Shown: positions 40,043 to 49,599, numbered from the stretch's first letter. The stretch: 64,000 nt of DNA from SHVO01 sp050250575 (GCA_050250575.1 JBFWOJ010000003.1:1-64000); one strand, 5' to 3'. The notes: generated by a model from the sequence alone, not told the origin. Numbers and translations are program-made.

Positions 40043-41185
40043 ATGGACATCACCGAGCTGCTATCGTTTGCGCAGAAGAACAAGTCTTCCGATCTTCACC
40101 TGGTCGGCGGCAAAGAGCCGATGGTTCGCATCGATGGCGGCTTGAGGCCCATCAAGACGGGCGACCTGTCCGCCGATACCGTGAAGGATATGCTGTACTC
40201 GATCATGACCGAAGAACAACGGTCGGAGTACGAGAAGGAAAAAGAAATAGATTTCGCGGTCGCGTTCGGAACCGAATCCCGCTTTCGCGTAAACGCCTAT
40301 ACCACGACCACCGGCCCGGCGGCAGCGTTCCGCGAAATACCGACGAAGATTCCATCTCTCGAACAGCTCAACGCGCCGGAGATCTTCAAACAGTTCGCCG
40401 AGTTCGAGCGCGGCCTCGTGCTCGTGACCGGTCCGACAGGCTCGGGCAAGTCGACGACATTGTCGGCAATGATCAACTACATGAATGAGACGATGGATAC
40501 CCACATCCTCACGGTCGAGGACCCCGTGGAATTCGTCCATGGGAAGAAGCGCGCACTAATCAACCACCGCGAGGTCGGCAGACATACGAAGTCGTTTTCC
40601 CGCGCCCTCAAGAGTGCGCTGCGCGAAGACCCCGACGTTATTCTGGTGGGCGAAATGCGCGATCATGAAACGATCTCGCTGGCCCTGACGGCCGCCGAGA
40701 CCGGGCACCTCGTCATGGGCACGCTGCACACGAGCTCGGCGGCCAAGACGGTCGACCGCATCATCGACGTGTTCCCGGCGGGCGAGAAGGAAATGGTGCG
40801 CGCGATGATCGCCGGCTCGTTGCAGGCCGTGATCAGCCAAGTGCTGCTCAAGCGAAAGGGCGGCGGGCGGGCCGCAGCTCACGAAATCCTGGTTGGCACA
40901 TCCGCAGTACGCAACCTCATCCGCGAAAACAAAGTGCCGCAGATTTATTCGATGATCCAGGTGGGACAACGCTACGGCATGCAAACCATGGAAGATTCGA
41001 TGCGCAAGCTGGTTGAAAGCGGCGTTGTCGATGCGAGCGAAGTGGCCGCGATGAGCGCGAAATTGAGCGATGACGGTGGAGCGCCGGGCGCAAAGCCGGG
41101 CGCGGCCGCAGCAGCCTCGCCCGCCGCCGCACCCGCGCCAGCGCAGGCCGCAGGTGGAGAAAAGAAGTCACGCTCGCTGTTCTAG
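40043..41185 (+). CDS. pilT: Type IV pilus retraction ATPase PilT
   Basis: A 380-residue hexameric ATPase of pilus retraction. SDLHLVGGKEPMVRIDG is the N-terminal PAS-like region. Walker A is GPTGSGKST (130-138), the Asp box TVEDPVEF, Walker B EDPDVILVGEMRD and the His box AETGHLVMGTLHTSSA. After residue 340 comes an alanine/proline-rich tail, longer than in classic PilT (about 345 residues). The pilU gene follows 32 bp downstream. Confidence 0.94.
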   Translation: MDITELLSFAQKNKSSDLHLVGGKEPMVRIDGGLRPIKTGDLSADTVKDMLYSIMTEEQRSEYEKEKEIDFAVAFGTESRFRVNAYTTTTGPAAAFREIPTKIPSLEQLNAPEIFKQFAEFERGLVLVTGPTGSGKSTTLSAMINYMNETMDTHILTVEDPVEFVHGKKRALINHREVGRHTKSFSRALKSALREDPDVILVGEMRDHETISLALTAAETGHLVMGTLHTSSAAKTVDRIIDVFPAGEKEMVRAMIAGSLQAVISQVLLKRKGGGRAAAHEILVGTSAVRNLIRENKVPQIYSMIQVGQRYGMQTMEDSMRKLVESGVVDASEVAAMSAKLSDDGGAPGAKPGAAAAASPAAAPAPAQAAGGEKKSRSLF

Positions 41186-41217
41186 TCAGCCCTCTTACGT
41201 TTTTTTGGAGCACTTTC

Positions 41218-42345
41218 ATGATGGATGCCGAATTCCAAGGCTGGCTCACGGAATTGGCGGGGCCCGGAGGGTCCGATCTTTACGTCACCGTGAACGCACC
41301 GCCGGCGTGGCGCGGCGACACCGGCTTCAAGAACCTGCGCGAGAAACCGCTTACGACGGACGAGATCTGGCGCGTCATCAAGTCGTTCATGGGTGAGAAG
41401 CAGTTCAAGGAATTCGAGGCCACCGGCGAATTCAACATGGCGACCGTCATGGAGGGTGTGGGGCGGTTTCGTCTCAATCTCTTCAAACAGCGCGGAATGC
41501 CGGGCCTGGTTGCCCGCATCATCCGGTCAAAGATCCCGACGCTCGCCGACTTGAAACTTCCATCGCTGCTGGGCGACCTCGTGATGGAAAAGCGCGGCCT
41601 GATCTTCATGGTCGGCGGCACGGGCTCGGGTAAGTCGACCTCGCTTGCGGCCATGATCGGCCACCGCAACGAGACCGCGCCGGGTCATATCATCACCATC
41701 GAAGATCCGGTCGAATTCGTTCACGACCACAAGAAGTGCATCGTGACGCAACGCGAGGTCGGGGTGGACACCGATTCTTTCGATGCCGCGCTCAAGAACA
41801 CGCTGCGCCAGCATCCGGACATGATCCTGATCGGCGAAATCCGCGACATGAAGACGATGGAGCACGCGCTGAACATCGCCGAAACCGGTCACCTGGCCAT
41901 GGCCACCTTGCACGCCAACAATGCGAACCAGGCCATCGAGCGTGTCGTGAATCTGTTCCCCAACGAGATGCACCACCAGATCCTGCTCAATCTTTCGCTC
42001 AATCTGCGCGGAATCATTTCCCAGCGCCTGGTCCCGAAGATCGGCGGCGGACGTACCGCAGCCCTCGAGATCATGCTGAACCAGGGCTACATCAAGGAAC
42101 TGATCGCAAAAGGTGAAGTGAAGGACATCAAGAAGATCATGGAGGAAAGCGTGCATATCGGCATGCAGACCTTCGATCTTGCGCTGTTGAACCTCTTCAA
42201 GTCCGGTCAGATCACCGAAGAGACTGCGATTGCCGAAGCCGACAACGCGGGCGATCTCAAGATGAAGATCAAGCAGGAACAGATCTCCGGCACCGGCAAG
42301 GGCGGCCTCAAAGACATGGATACGTCGAAGCTTTCGCTGGGTTAG
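41218..42345 (+). CDS. pilU: Type IV pilus retraction ATPase PilU-like
   Basis: A 375-residue PilT paralogue. Walker A is GGTGSGKST (133-141), then TIEDPVEFVHDHK, HPDMILIGEIRD and AETGHLAMATLHANNANQ. The GNR/AMIGHRN and MHHQILLNLSLNLRGIISQRL blocks are PilU-like. It should aid PilT in retraction under load. Ribosome site TTGGAG before the ATG. Its stop codon overlaps that of the convergent ABC ATPase gene in TTAG. Confidence 0.9.
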   Translation: MMDAEFQGWLTELAGPGGSDLYVTVNAPPAWRGDTGFKNLREKPLTTDEIWRVIKSFMGEKQFKEFEATGEFNMATVMEGVGRFRLNLFKQRGMPGLVARIIRSKIPTLADLKLPSLLGDLVMEKRGLIFMVGGTGSGKSTSLAAMIGHRNETAPGHIITIEDPVEFVHDHKKCIVTQREVGVDTDSFDAALKNTLRQHPDMILIGEIRDMKTMEHALNIAETGHLAMATLHANNANQAIERVVNLFPNEMHHQILLNLSLNLRGIISQRLVPKIGGGRTAALEIMLNQGYIKELIAKGEVKDIKKIMEESVHIGMQTFDLALLNLFKSGQITEETAIAEADNAGDLKMKIKQEQISGTGKGGLKDMDTSKLSLG

Positions 42346-43097
42346 GCCACCGGAGCGACTTCGGATTCATCCAGGGCTTTCAAGAAAGCCCTTTCCAGCG
42401 TGGGCGCAGCAAAGCGGGCCACGAAATCCGTGGGCGTACCAACGAAGATGATCCGGCTTTCGTGCAGAACTGCGATACGATCGCAGATCTCTTCGATGTC
42501 GGAGAGGATGTGCGAGCTGAAGAAGATGCAGCGGCCCATGTTCCTGGCCTCCAGCAGCTGATCCTTGAGGCACACGCGCGCCCGCGGATCCAATCCGCTC
42601 ATCGGCTCATCGAGGATCATGAGGCGGGCGTCGACCATGAAGGCTCCAACCAGCCCGAGCTTCTGCGCCATGCCCTTGGAATATGTCCGGACTGTCTGAT
42701 CCAAAGCCCGCGGATCGAGATCCAACGCCCGGGCCATGCGGCGGGCGAGATCGCGATCGAGGGCCTGTTTGAAATACTCAAGCGTGATGGCCAGATGCTC
42801 GAACCCGCGGAGCTGAGAGGACGGCGAAAAGCGTTCCGGCAGGTAGATCAGATGGCGCCGCGCCCGCGCATCCGTATGAGGCTCGCCGAAGAAGGAGATG
42901 CGACCCGTGCAGTTGCGCAGGTTGAGCATGGAACGGATCAGCGTGGTCTTGCCGGCGCCGTTCATACCGACAAGTCCGAAGACTTCCGCGGGCCGCAGAG
43001 AAAAGCTGACGTCGTTGAGAACGCGCTTCTTCCCGTAAGCGGTGGACACCCCCTGCACTTCAAGGGGGGCCGGCGCCGGCGCCTCAGTTACTTCCAT
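42342..43097 (-). CDS. ABC transporter ATPase of the pilus operon (PilH-like)
   Basis: A 251-residue ABC ATPase of the ABC-2 class. Walker A is GMNGAGKTT, the signature is TYSKGMAQKLGL, Walker B MILDEPMSGLDP and the H-loop FSSHILSDIEEI. The last gene of the minus-strand pilus operon: its start overlaps the PilP-like gene by 10 bp. Its membrane partner is probably the permease at 51316-52068, eight genes upstream in the same operon. An ABC transporter (PilGHI) is needed for pilus formation in Myxococcus, which gives a precedent. Substrate unknown. Confidence 0.82.
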   Translation of the reverse strand: MEVTEAPAPAPLEVQGVSTAYGKKRVLNDVSFSLRPAEVFGLVGMNGAGKTTLIRSMLNLRNCTGRISFFGEPHTDARARRHLIYLPERFSPSSQLRGFEHLAITLEYFKQALDRDLARRMARALDLDPRALDQTVRTYSKGMAQKLGLVGAFMVDARLMILDEPMSGLDPRARVCLKDQLLEARNMGRCIFFSSHILSDIEEICDRIAVLHESRIIFVGTPTDFVARFAAPTLERAFLKALDESEVAPVA

Positions 43098-43573
43098 GGG
43101 CCTTCGACAATATCGCCGGTTCTTGCAACAAAGGTCTGATTCGGCGCCAAGCGCACAGGTCGCATGCCCTGAGCGCTGAGCGGCACCACTAATTCCACCG
43201 AATTCGAATCAATGGCGGTGATTTCGAACTCCTGGAAATCGTGGCGTGGACCAATGGGAGCGCCATTAATCCAAACTGTCCAGTTCTCGGGACCGAAATA
43301 GAGAATCGTCGATAAATAAAGTGTGGCATTTTCGATTCCGTCGGCGCTGCGTTCGTTTGACCCGGCTTGATTGCCTGCTGCCATACGGCTCTGAATTTCG
43401 TTTATCTCGTCGACCGTAAACATCAACGTGTCTGGTATTTCGTTGCGCTGGATCACGTTAGAAGTGTTAGCGGCTTCCCGGGACGCCGGCGCGCCGGCTT
43501 GCTGCGCGAACACCGGATAAGCCAGGGCGTGAAGAACAAAGGCAGCTACGAGCGTCGTCGAAAGGCGCGTCAT
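43088..43573 (-). CDS. PilP/MshK-like pilus assembly protein
   Basis: A 161-residue exported protein (signal peptide to about residue 23, PVFAQ). An unstructured region is followed by a C-terminal beta domain, TLYLSTILYFGPENWTVWINGAPI, EFEITAIDSNSVELVVPLS and MRPVRLAPNQTFVARTGDIVEG, the pattern of the PilP/GspC HR domain that contacts the secretin. Its start overlaps the PilO-like stop by four bases. It probably joins the inner-membrane PilMNO part to the MshL secretin. Family assignment is from pattern and context. Confidence 0.7.
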   Translation of the reverse strand: MTRLSTTLVAAFVLHALAYPVFAQQAGAPASREAANTSNVIQRNEIPDTLMFTVDEINEIQSRMAAGNQAGSNERSADGIENATLYLSTILYFGPENWTVWINGAPIGPRHDFQEFEITAIDSNSVELVVPLSAQGMRPVRLAPNQTFVARTGDIVEGPWK

Positions 43574-44232
43574 TTGGACTTCTCCGCCGCTGCGGCGCTC
43601 TTGTCCGCCTGCGCCGTCCGCCAGGATAGGGAGAGAGTTCCTTCGACGATTTGCGCGTCACGGCCGGCGCTGACGGCCGCAAGCGCGGCCGCCGAGATTT
43701 CCGGCGTCCGGCTGAGAGTCATTGATTCGATGACCAACGATCCGGGAAACGACTGCATGATGTCCGAAATGAAACGATAAATGGGTCCATCAAGGGGGGC
43801 TCCGACCTCAAGCTCGATCGACTCCACGGCCACGGTATAACCGCCAGCTACCGATTGGCTCGAAACAGCCGCGAGAGAGGTCGCCGGCGCGGCCGTGAAG
43901 TTGTAACTGAGAGCGCTCAGCCCATTCGCGGTAGCCGATTCGGTCAAATTCACAACAGCTGCGCGGCGCGTATGGGGAACCAGCTTATCGCTGTCGATAA
44001 GCGCTTCATATTCCGCGCGGTGCTCTTGAACATACTCCTGATCCCCGCTCAGCTCCGTGAGCTTGCCTTGCGCGGCGGTGATATTGCTCGTCAACTGTTC
44101 TCCTCGCGCGACGGCACCGTCGCGCGCGCCGCCCAGGAGGGGAACAAGCACGGCAAACATGACGAGGACAAATATGATGATCGCAGCAGAAATCAAGACA
44201 CGCCGCGGAGCCAAGGTCAGCAGCCTTCTCAT
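43570..44232 (-). CDS. PilO/MshJ-like pilus assembly protein
   Basis: A 220-residue bitopic protein: a short cytoplasmic N-terminus, one membrane helix (VLISAAIIIFVLVMFAVLVPLL), a coiled coil to about residue 70, then a ferredoxin-like periplasmic domain. The order helix - coiled coil - alpha/beta domain is that of PilO. Overlaps of four bases with the PilM-PilN fusion upstream and the PilP-like gene downstream fix it in the PilMNOP order. Confidence 0.75.
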   Translation of the reverse strand: MRRLLTLAPRRVLISAAIIIFVLVMFAVLVPLLGGARDGAVARGEQLTSNITAAQGKLTELSGDQEYVQEHRAEYEALIDSDKLVPHTRRAAVVNLTESATANGLSALSYNFTAAPATSLAAVSSQSVAGGYTVAVESIELEVGAPLDGPIYRFISDIMQSFPGSLVIESMTLSRTPEISAAALAAVSAGRDAQIVEGTLSLSWRTAQADKSAAAAEKSK

Positions 44233-45815
44233 GGTTGCACCTTCTCGATCCGATACGAGGCGAAGAAAGACTCTACTTGCGGGACCGTGCTGCTTGACGC
44301 CTCGGCTTCGCTGCGACCGAGTCCTCCCCTAAGCTCCTTCTCGGCCTGAGCGCCCACAGGACTGACCGTCATTTCTACCTTGAACTCCTTGCCAAACGTG
44401 GAGGCGAGGCGATCTTCGATGTTGCGGGCGGTTTGGACAGCTTCGTCCGCAGAAGCGACGACAGAGGCCAACTTTAGGTCGAGTGCGATTTCAAACGCTC
44501 CAGGCTTCGTTCCTGCGCCAGTGGGCTTTGCACCTGCGGTACTGCCGGCGGCATACGTCAGTGAAAGAACAATACCATCCGACTGAAGCGACGAGGCGAT
44601 CCGACCGAGAAATGGGGTGATATCTACCTTTCCCGCATCGAGCGTCTTCGCCACAGCAAGGGCGTTGCGCACTTGCGCTGGGGGGTGAGGCAGCGCACCG
44701 ACGGCGGTTTGTGCCGCTGCGACGTCGGCGGAGAGGCGGTCGAACTGTGCCTGCAAGACTTCGTTCCTCGCATCGTTGTCGAACAGATCATATGTGGTCC
44801 AGCCGCTCCAACCGATGAGCGCGGCAACGAGGATACCCGCCGCATATGGAGCCGCCATGAAGGCCAATTCGCGGATATCGTCTGTGGTGTCTCCCAACGC
44901 GGCGGCGCGGCTGAGCGGCAAGACCGGCTTTTTCTTGGAGGCGAACCAAGCAGCGTGCAGAACATCGCAATAAGCTTGGTCTTCGCGGCCCAACGAACCG
45001 AGACCGAGAACGACGCCCGCTTCATACGGCGTGTAGACCGACACAGATCGCGCGCCGTCCCACTCCAAATCCTGCAGAACGGCTTTATTTTCCGGCGTCG
45101 TGAGCACGACAAGATCGAGCGGCTCGCCCACTTGGTAGCCGAGGCGCCGGATGTAGGTAATCGTTGCCTTGAAATCGCGGATGATCATGTCGGCGAAATC
45201 GCCGGGCGGCGTGTCCGGGGGCGGCGCCTGGGTCAGTCGCGTCAGGCTCAAACGGCCGTTCTTCTGGATGATCTGGCGGAGGCCACCCGTTACGTTTACG
45301 CCGATGAGATGACGCCAGTGATTCTTGCCATCTTCGACCGGAGCATCCTTTGGCGCAAGCGCCGTCAAAAGATCGACATTTTCCGTCGCGACGGTGAAGA
45401 CGCCGCCTTTATCATGCGGAAGACTTTGAACGAAGTCGAGCCAGCCGGGAATGCGGCCGTCGAGCGGCACCGAGGCCATCTCGTAAATCAGCGTCTTCTT
45501 CGCCGTCTCGTTGACCAGACGGGCGCCGCGGAGATTGGCGCCGGGAAAAGCCATGTTGATATGGCGAGCCAGCAATTTGCGGCGATCGAGGACGCCGACA
45601 CGGGGAAGCTCCTCATCCTTGAACGATTGGTCCAAGGTGTCGACCAGGACAGAGATGCGGCCCTTCGAATCCTCGGCCAGCGCCTCTCCGAGTTCCTCCT
45701 GCGCCATCGCCGGATCGGGTGAGCCTAGCCAGGCGTTCGCGACCTTGCCGTTAGCCAGCTTGGTAAGCACCACATTGTCGTCGCCGACATTGAGGACGTA
45801 TTCGGTCTTGGCCAT
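44229..45815 (-). CDS. PilM-PilN fusion / GspL-like pilus assembly protein
   Basis: A 528-residue protein. The first ~310 residues have an actin-like PilM/MshI pattern (strands such as EYVLNVGDDNVVLTKL and IIRDFKATITYIRRLGY near 211-227). A single membrane helix follows at about 317-338 (LAFMAAPYAAGILVAALIGW), then a coiled-coil and periplasmic PilN-like domain (DEAVQTARNIEDRLAS). PilM and PilN are separate in most type IVa pilus systems but fused in GspL, so this is a fused inner-membrane platform subunit. Eleven bases separate it from the PilC gene; it overlaps the PilO-like gene. Confidence 0.78.
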   Translation of the reverse strand: MAKTEYVLNVGDDNVVLTKLANGKVANAWLGSPDPAMAQEELGEALAEDSKGRISVLVDTLDQSFKDEELPRVGVLDRRKLLARHINMAFPGANLRGARLVNETAKKTLIYEMASVPLDGRIPGWLDFVQSLPHDKGGVFTVATENVDLLTALAPKDAPVEDGKNHWRHLIGVNVTGGLRQIIQKNGRLSLTRLTQAPPPDTPPGDFADMIIRDFKATITYIRRLGYQVGEPLDLVVLTTPENKAVLQDLEWDGARSVSVYTPYEAGVVLGLGSLGREDQAYCDVLHAAWFASKKKPVLPLSRAAALGDTTDDIRELAFMAAPYAAGILVAALIGWSGWTTYDLFDNDARNEVLQAQFDRLSADVAAAQTAVGALPHPPAQVRNALAVAKTLDAGKVDITPFLGRIASSLQSDGIVLSLTYAAGSTAGAKPTGAGTKPGAFEIALDLKLASVVASADEAVQTARNIEDRLASTFGKEFKVEMTVSPVGAQAEKELRGGLGRSEAEASSSTVPQVESFFASYRIEKVQP

Positions 45816-45826
45816 AACGCTTCGTC

Positions 45827-47035
45827 CTAACCTGTCATGCTTCCAAGGCTTTCATAGATGGGCCCCATCACGCCGGCCACAATCCAGGCCATGATGATGC
45901 CAGAGATGACCGTCATCGCTGGCTCGATCGATCCGATCATGGCATCGATCGCTTCGTCTACGTCCTTGTCATAAAAGCCGGTGACGTTGTCCATGACGCC
46001 GCCGAGGTTACCGCTGTCCTCGCCGATCTTGACCATCCGGCAAACGAGGCTCGGGAATTGACCGGAGTTGCGCATCGCGACGGATAAAGGCTCGCCATTC
46101 TGAACCTGCTGGCGAACGGTTTTCATGGATTCCTCAAGACACCGGTTGGTGACAACGCGTTGCGCGGTCTCCAGGCATTGGAGGATCGGTACGCCGCTCT
46201 GAAACATCACGGCAAAAAAATGCGCGAAGCGCGAAATGGCCAGCTTGGAGATGAGCGGGCCAACGACCGGCGCCCTGAGCATTAGGCACGAGATGGCGTA
46301 CCGCATCGCATCCGAGGACTTCGATAAGGCTATGATCGACACGGTGATGACGACCGGGGTGAAAATAATCACCCACCAAAAGTTTTGTACAAAATCCGAT
46401 GTGGCGATCAATGCTACGGTGATCGGCGGCAGCGCTGAATTGTTCGACTCGAGAAACTCGACAATGCCTGGAACGACGACGCCCATCATGAACATCAACA
46501 TCCCGGTAATGATCACGAGCACGACCGCCGGGTAGCGTACGGCCTTTACGACTCTTTGGCGGATCGCGTCTTCCCATTTCACGTGACGCGTAAGGTGCTG
46601 AAACGCTTCCGTGAGTTTTCCGCTTTCCTCTCCGGCGGCAACAAGAGCCGCATACAGGTCTCCGAAGACCTTCGGATGTTTCGAAAAGGCCTCCGAGAGA
46701 GGCGTGCCACCGCTGACATCGTTGAGAAGGGTAGTTGTCAAATCACGAAGGCGGGGCGTGTCGGTCGAGTCGCGCACGTCGGTCAGAGAGTCGAGCAGCG
46801 GGACGCCGGCCGCCTGCAACTGCTCGAGGTGCACAAAGAACTGGATTTTCTCGCGGGCGCTGATGCCGCGCGCCATTGCGCTGGTGACCGCGCTTTCCTT
46901 CGCAACTTTGCTGTCGAGCAGCATGAGACCGATCGACGTCAGTTGTTGATGCAGGTCGGTTTCGTTATTCGCGGACAGCTTACCGCGAACCTGGCGTCCG
47001 GCATCGTTCAGCGCACGATAGGCGTACTGCGGCAT
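45827..47035 (-). CDS. Type IV pilus inner-membrane platform protein (PilC/MshG/GspF)
   Basis: A 402-residue polytopic protein with two GspF domains, each a helical cytoplasmic bundle followed by membrane helices. Domain 1 includes FVHLEQLQAAGVPLLDSL and GTPLSEAFSKHPKVFGDLYAALVAAGEESGKL; domain 2 includes FAHFFAVMFQSGVPILQCLE and FPSLVCRMVKIGEDSGNLG. Helices lie near 168-190, 215-240 and 370-395. It links the motor ATPases to pilin insertion. Three bases separate it from the pilB-like gene. Confidence 0.92.
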   Translation of the reverse strand: MPQYAYRALNDAGRQVRGKLSANNETDLHQQLTSIGLMLLDSKVAKESAVTSAMARGISAREKIQFFVHLEQLQAAGVPLLDSLTDVRDSTDTPRLRDLTTTLLNDVSGGTPLSEAFSKHPKVFGDLYAALVAAGEESGKLTEAFQHLTRHVKWEDAIRQRVVKAVRYPAVVLVIITGMLMFMMGVVVPGIVEFLESNNSALPPITVALIATSDFVQNFWWVIIFTPVVITVSIIALSKSSDAMRYAISCLMLRAPVVGPLISKLAISRFAHFFAVMFQSGVPILQCLETAQRVVTNRCLEESMKTVRQQVQNGEPLSVAMRNSGQFPSLVCRMVKIGEDSGNLGGVMDNVTGFYDKDVDEAIDAMIGSIEPAMTVISGIIMAWIVAGVMGPIYESLGSMTG

Positions 47036-47038
47036 GGA

Positions 47039-48775
47039 CTATCCCGCGAGCTTGAGACGGGTGGTGAAGTCGACCACGTTCATCGCCGCTTTGAGGCTGG
47101 TCTTGCCCTCGAGAACCTTCGTCGTCGCGTCTTCGAGCATCGCCACGAAGCCTGCCTTGCGGGCCGCCTGCTTGATGTCGGTGAGCGGCGCGTCCTGGAT
47201 CACAAGCGCGTCGACCTCGTCATTAAAGGGCAGGATCTCCGACGCAGCGATACGGCCCCGGTATCCAGTCTTACGACAGTTATCGCAGCCCTTAGGGTAA
47301 GCAATCGTCGGGGGATTGGCCGGATCGACGCCGAGCAATTCACATTCCTGCGGTGAAGCCGGTTTCATTTCCTTGCATTCATCGCACAGCTTTCGCACCA
47401 GGCGCTGGGCGATGATACCGATGACGTTCCCGGCCATGAGGTTGGGCTTCAGCCCCAGGTCAAGCAGACGGGGAATGCATCCGGCGGCGTCGTTGGTATG
47501 CAAGGTCGTATAGACCTGATGCCCGGTCATGGCGGCGCGGAGCGCCATGGTTGCGGTGCCGCTATCGCGCACTTCGCCGACCAGGATGACGTCGGGATCT
47601 TGGCGCAGCAGGGTGCGGATGCCTTCCGAAAAACTGAGCGATGATCCTTCGCGCACTTGCGCCTGACGGATCAGTGCGAGTTCGTATTCGACCGGATCCT
47701 CGAGCGTCATGATATTGACGTCGAGTGAGTTTATGTACGCCATTATCGCGTAGAGCGTGGTCGTCTTGCCGGAACCGGTCGGCCCCGTAACGATGATGAT
47801 GCCCTCGGGCTTCTGCACCATGCGCTTGATCAGCGCGAAATTGTGCGGCGTGTAACCGAGCTTATCGATAGTCACCAAGGCTTGGGACTTGTCGAGAATG
47901 CGCAGCACGACATTTTCGCCGTGGATCGTGGGTAGCGAAGAAGCGCGGAAGTCGACTTTGCGATTGCCGATTTCGAGCGTGAAGCGCCCGTCCTGCGGAT
48001 TGAGTCGGTCGGCGATGTTCATGCCGCCCATGAGCTTGATGCGGTGGCACGCCGCCGCCCAATGGCGCTTGTGCAGCGTGCGGATTTGCGTCATCTCGCC
48101 GTCGATGCGATAGCGCAGACGCAGGAAATTGCCTTCCGGCTCGAAGTGGACGTCCGAGGCATTCGACTTGATGGCGTCCAGCAGCAGGGCGTTCACAAGC
48201 CGCACAAGGGGATGCAGATAACCGCCTTCCGTCTGCTCGACATACTGCGTCTCTTCGTCCTCGCCGGATTCCAGAGACTCCAATTCCTTCAGGATACCTT
48301 CGATCGAAAGCTCATGGCCGTAGTACTGGTCGATGGCTTTCTGGACTTCGGTGTCCGAACACACCAGCGGCTGGACGATGGTCCCCGCCGGAAAGAAGCG
48401 CTTGACCTTGTCGATGGCGAGAACGTCGTAGATGTCCGCCATGGCGAGGCGCAGATTTTTTCCATCGAACGACACTGGAAAAGCGCGATAGCGCTGCGCC
48501 GCTTCCTTGGGCAGCAGCGCGAGCGCTTCCGCTTCGACGACGGTGGACCCGGGAACGAAGCGCTGATAACCAGAACTTTCCGCCAGCACCGCGGAGAGAG
48601 CTTGTTCAGTGATGAACCCAAGCTCGACCAGGAGTTCGCCGAGCAGCTTGTTGGACTTCGCCTTTTCCTGAAAGGCGACCTCGAGCTGATCTTTGGAAAT
48701 AAGTCCGCGTTCGACCAAGAGATCGCCGATACGCGCTGTTGGCGCCGGCTTTGCGCCAGGCTTGTCGCCATCCAT
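47039..48775 (-). CDS. Type IV pilus extension ATPase (PilB/MshE/GspE) with MshEN domain
   Basis: A 578-residue assembly ATPase. Two MshEN-like motifs open it: RIGDLLVERGLISKDQLEVA (15-34) and LLGELLVELGFITEQALSAVL (44-64), the pattern known in MshE to bind c-di-GMP. Walker A is GPTGSGKTTT (331-340), the Asp box LEDPVEYE and Walker B DPDVILVGEVRD. The zinc-type cysteines are CDECKEM and GCDNCRKTGYRGR. It polymerises pilin. A 9-base G-rich ribosome site lies upstream of the ATG. Position is between the second prepilin and PilC. Confidence 0.93.
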   Translation of the reverse strand: MDGDKPGAKPAPTARIGDLLVERGLISKDQLEVAFQEKAKSNKLLGELLVELGFITEQALSAVLAESSGYQRFVPGSTVVEAEALALLPKEAAQRYRAFPVSFDGKNLRLAMADIYDVLAIDKVKRFFPAGTIVQPLVCSDTEVQKAIDQYYGHELSIEGILKELESLESGEDEETQYVEQTEGGYLHPLVRLVNALLLDAIKSNASDVHFEPEGNFLRLRYRIDGEMTQIRTLHKRHWAAACHRIKLMGGMNIADRLNPQDGRFTLEIGNRKVDFRASSLPTIHGENVVLRILDKSQALVTIDKLGYTPHNFALIKRMVQKPEGIIIVTGPTGSGKTTTLYAIMAYINSLDVNIMTLEDPVEYELALIRQAQVREGSSLSFSEGIRTLLRQDPDVILVGEVRDSGTATMALRAAMTGHQVYTTLHTNDAAGCIPRLLDLGLKPNLMAGNVIGIIAQRLVRKLCDECKEMKPASPQECELLGVDPANPPTIAYPKGCDNCRKTGYRGRIAASEILPFNDEVDALVIQDAPLTDIKQAARKAGFVAMLEDATTKVLEGKTSLKAAMNVVDFTTRLKLAG

Positions 48776-48846
48776 CTCGAGACCCCCGTCCCCACGCTGA
48801 TTTTCGCGGCCAAATTCTATACGAGGGCGCGTATAGGCGCGAGCGT

Positions 48847-49530
48847 TTAAGGCGTATTAGGAAGGCAAATTATGTAAGTCTTTTCAGGGTCATACGGTAC
48901 AGCGTCAGGTTCAGGAAAATTGTTTTTTCTACCGACGGGATCCCACTGCGAGGTCGCCCGTATGCGACCTGTGGCGATGTTGGCGTCGTCCAGTCGCTTA
49001 TCGATAAGTTCGGCATCGGTTCCGGGAACCTGCGTCAAGCATAAGACTTGCTGAAGACCAAGATTCTCGGCGGCAAAACCGAATACGCCGCCGTAGATAT
49101 TCTCCGGGCGCGCAGAAGGACCGACTAATGTCGGATCTCCCTCGATGTAGCCGGCGCGGCGCAAATCATTCCACGCCATATACTGCTCGCCCGACGCGTT
49201 TCCAGCATCGTCGAAGAGGCCGTCGATCTTGGAGTCGCCAACCAACGATAAGGGGCGTGCGCCGGCATTGAAAAGCGCAGGCGGTCGATTGAAGCGCTCC
49301 GGCGCCCCCGGATCGTCCCCAGGCATGCCGCGAAAGTCCACCTGGTAATGCTGGACCGCGGAACGGTATTGGTTGATTTGCTGCGCCACCACGAACGCGC
49401 GCATCGGCGCGATGAGTGTCGTGCCCTTGAGGGTCAATACAAAGGCGATTCCGAGAACGATGATGGCAACGGCGAGTTCTATTACACCGAAACCGCGACC
49501 GTCAGCGTGGACTGAGAAATGAAAGCGCAT
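48847..49530 (-). CDS. Prepilin-like protein with atypical cleavage site
   Basis: A 227-residue protein with a prepilin-type N-terminus: a 12-residue basic/polar leader ending in glycine, then FGVIELAVAIIVLGIAFVLTL. The T, L and first I of the canonical FTLIE are replaced (FGVIE), but glutamate at position 5 of the mature protein is retained. The body contains LQQVLCLTQVP and a final IICLPNTP, so one disulfide is possible. It lies between the major pilin and pilB and is separated from the pilin by a terminator-like hairpin. Probably a minor pilin or pseudopilin. Confidence 0.75.
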   Translation of the reverse strand: MRFHFSVHADGRGFGVIELAVAIIVLGIAFVLTLKGTTLIAPMRAFVVAQQINQYRSAVQHYQVDFRGMPGDDPGAPERFNRPPALFNAGARPLSLVGDSKIDGLFDDAGNASGEQYMAWNDLRRAGYIEGDPTLVGPSARPENIYGGVFGFAAENLGLQQVLCLTQVPGTDAELIDKRLDDANIATGRIRATSQWDPVGRKNNFPEPDAVPYDPEKTYIICLPNTP

Positions 49531-49599
49531 AAGAGGTCCCGGCTGTCATTCCGCGTACTGGTACGCCTCAATCCAATAACTTCCTTCCTCAAAACAGAT

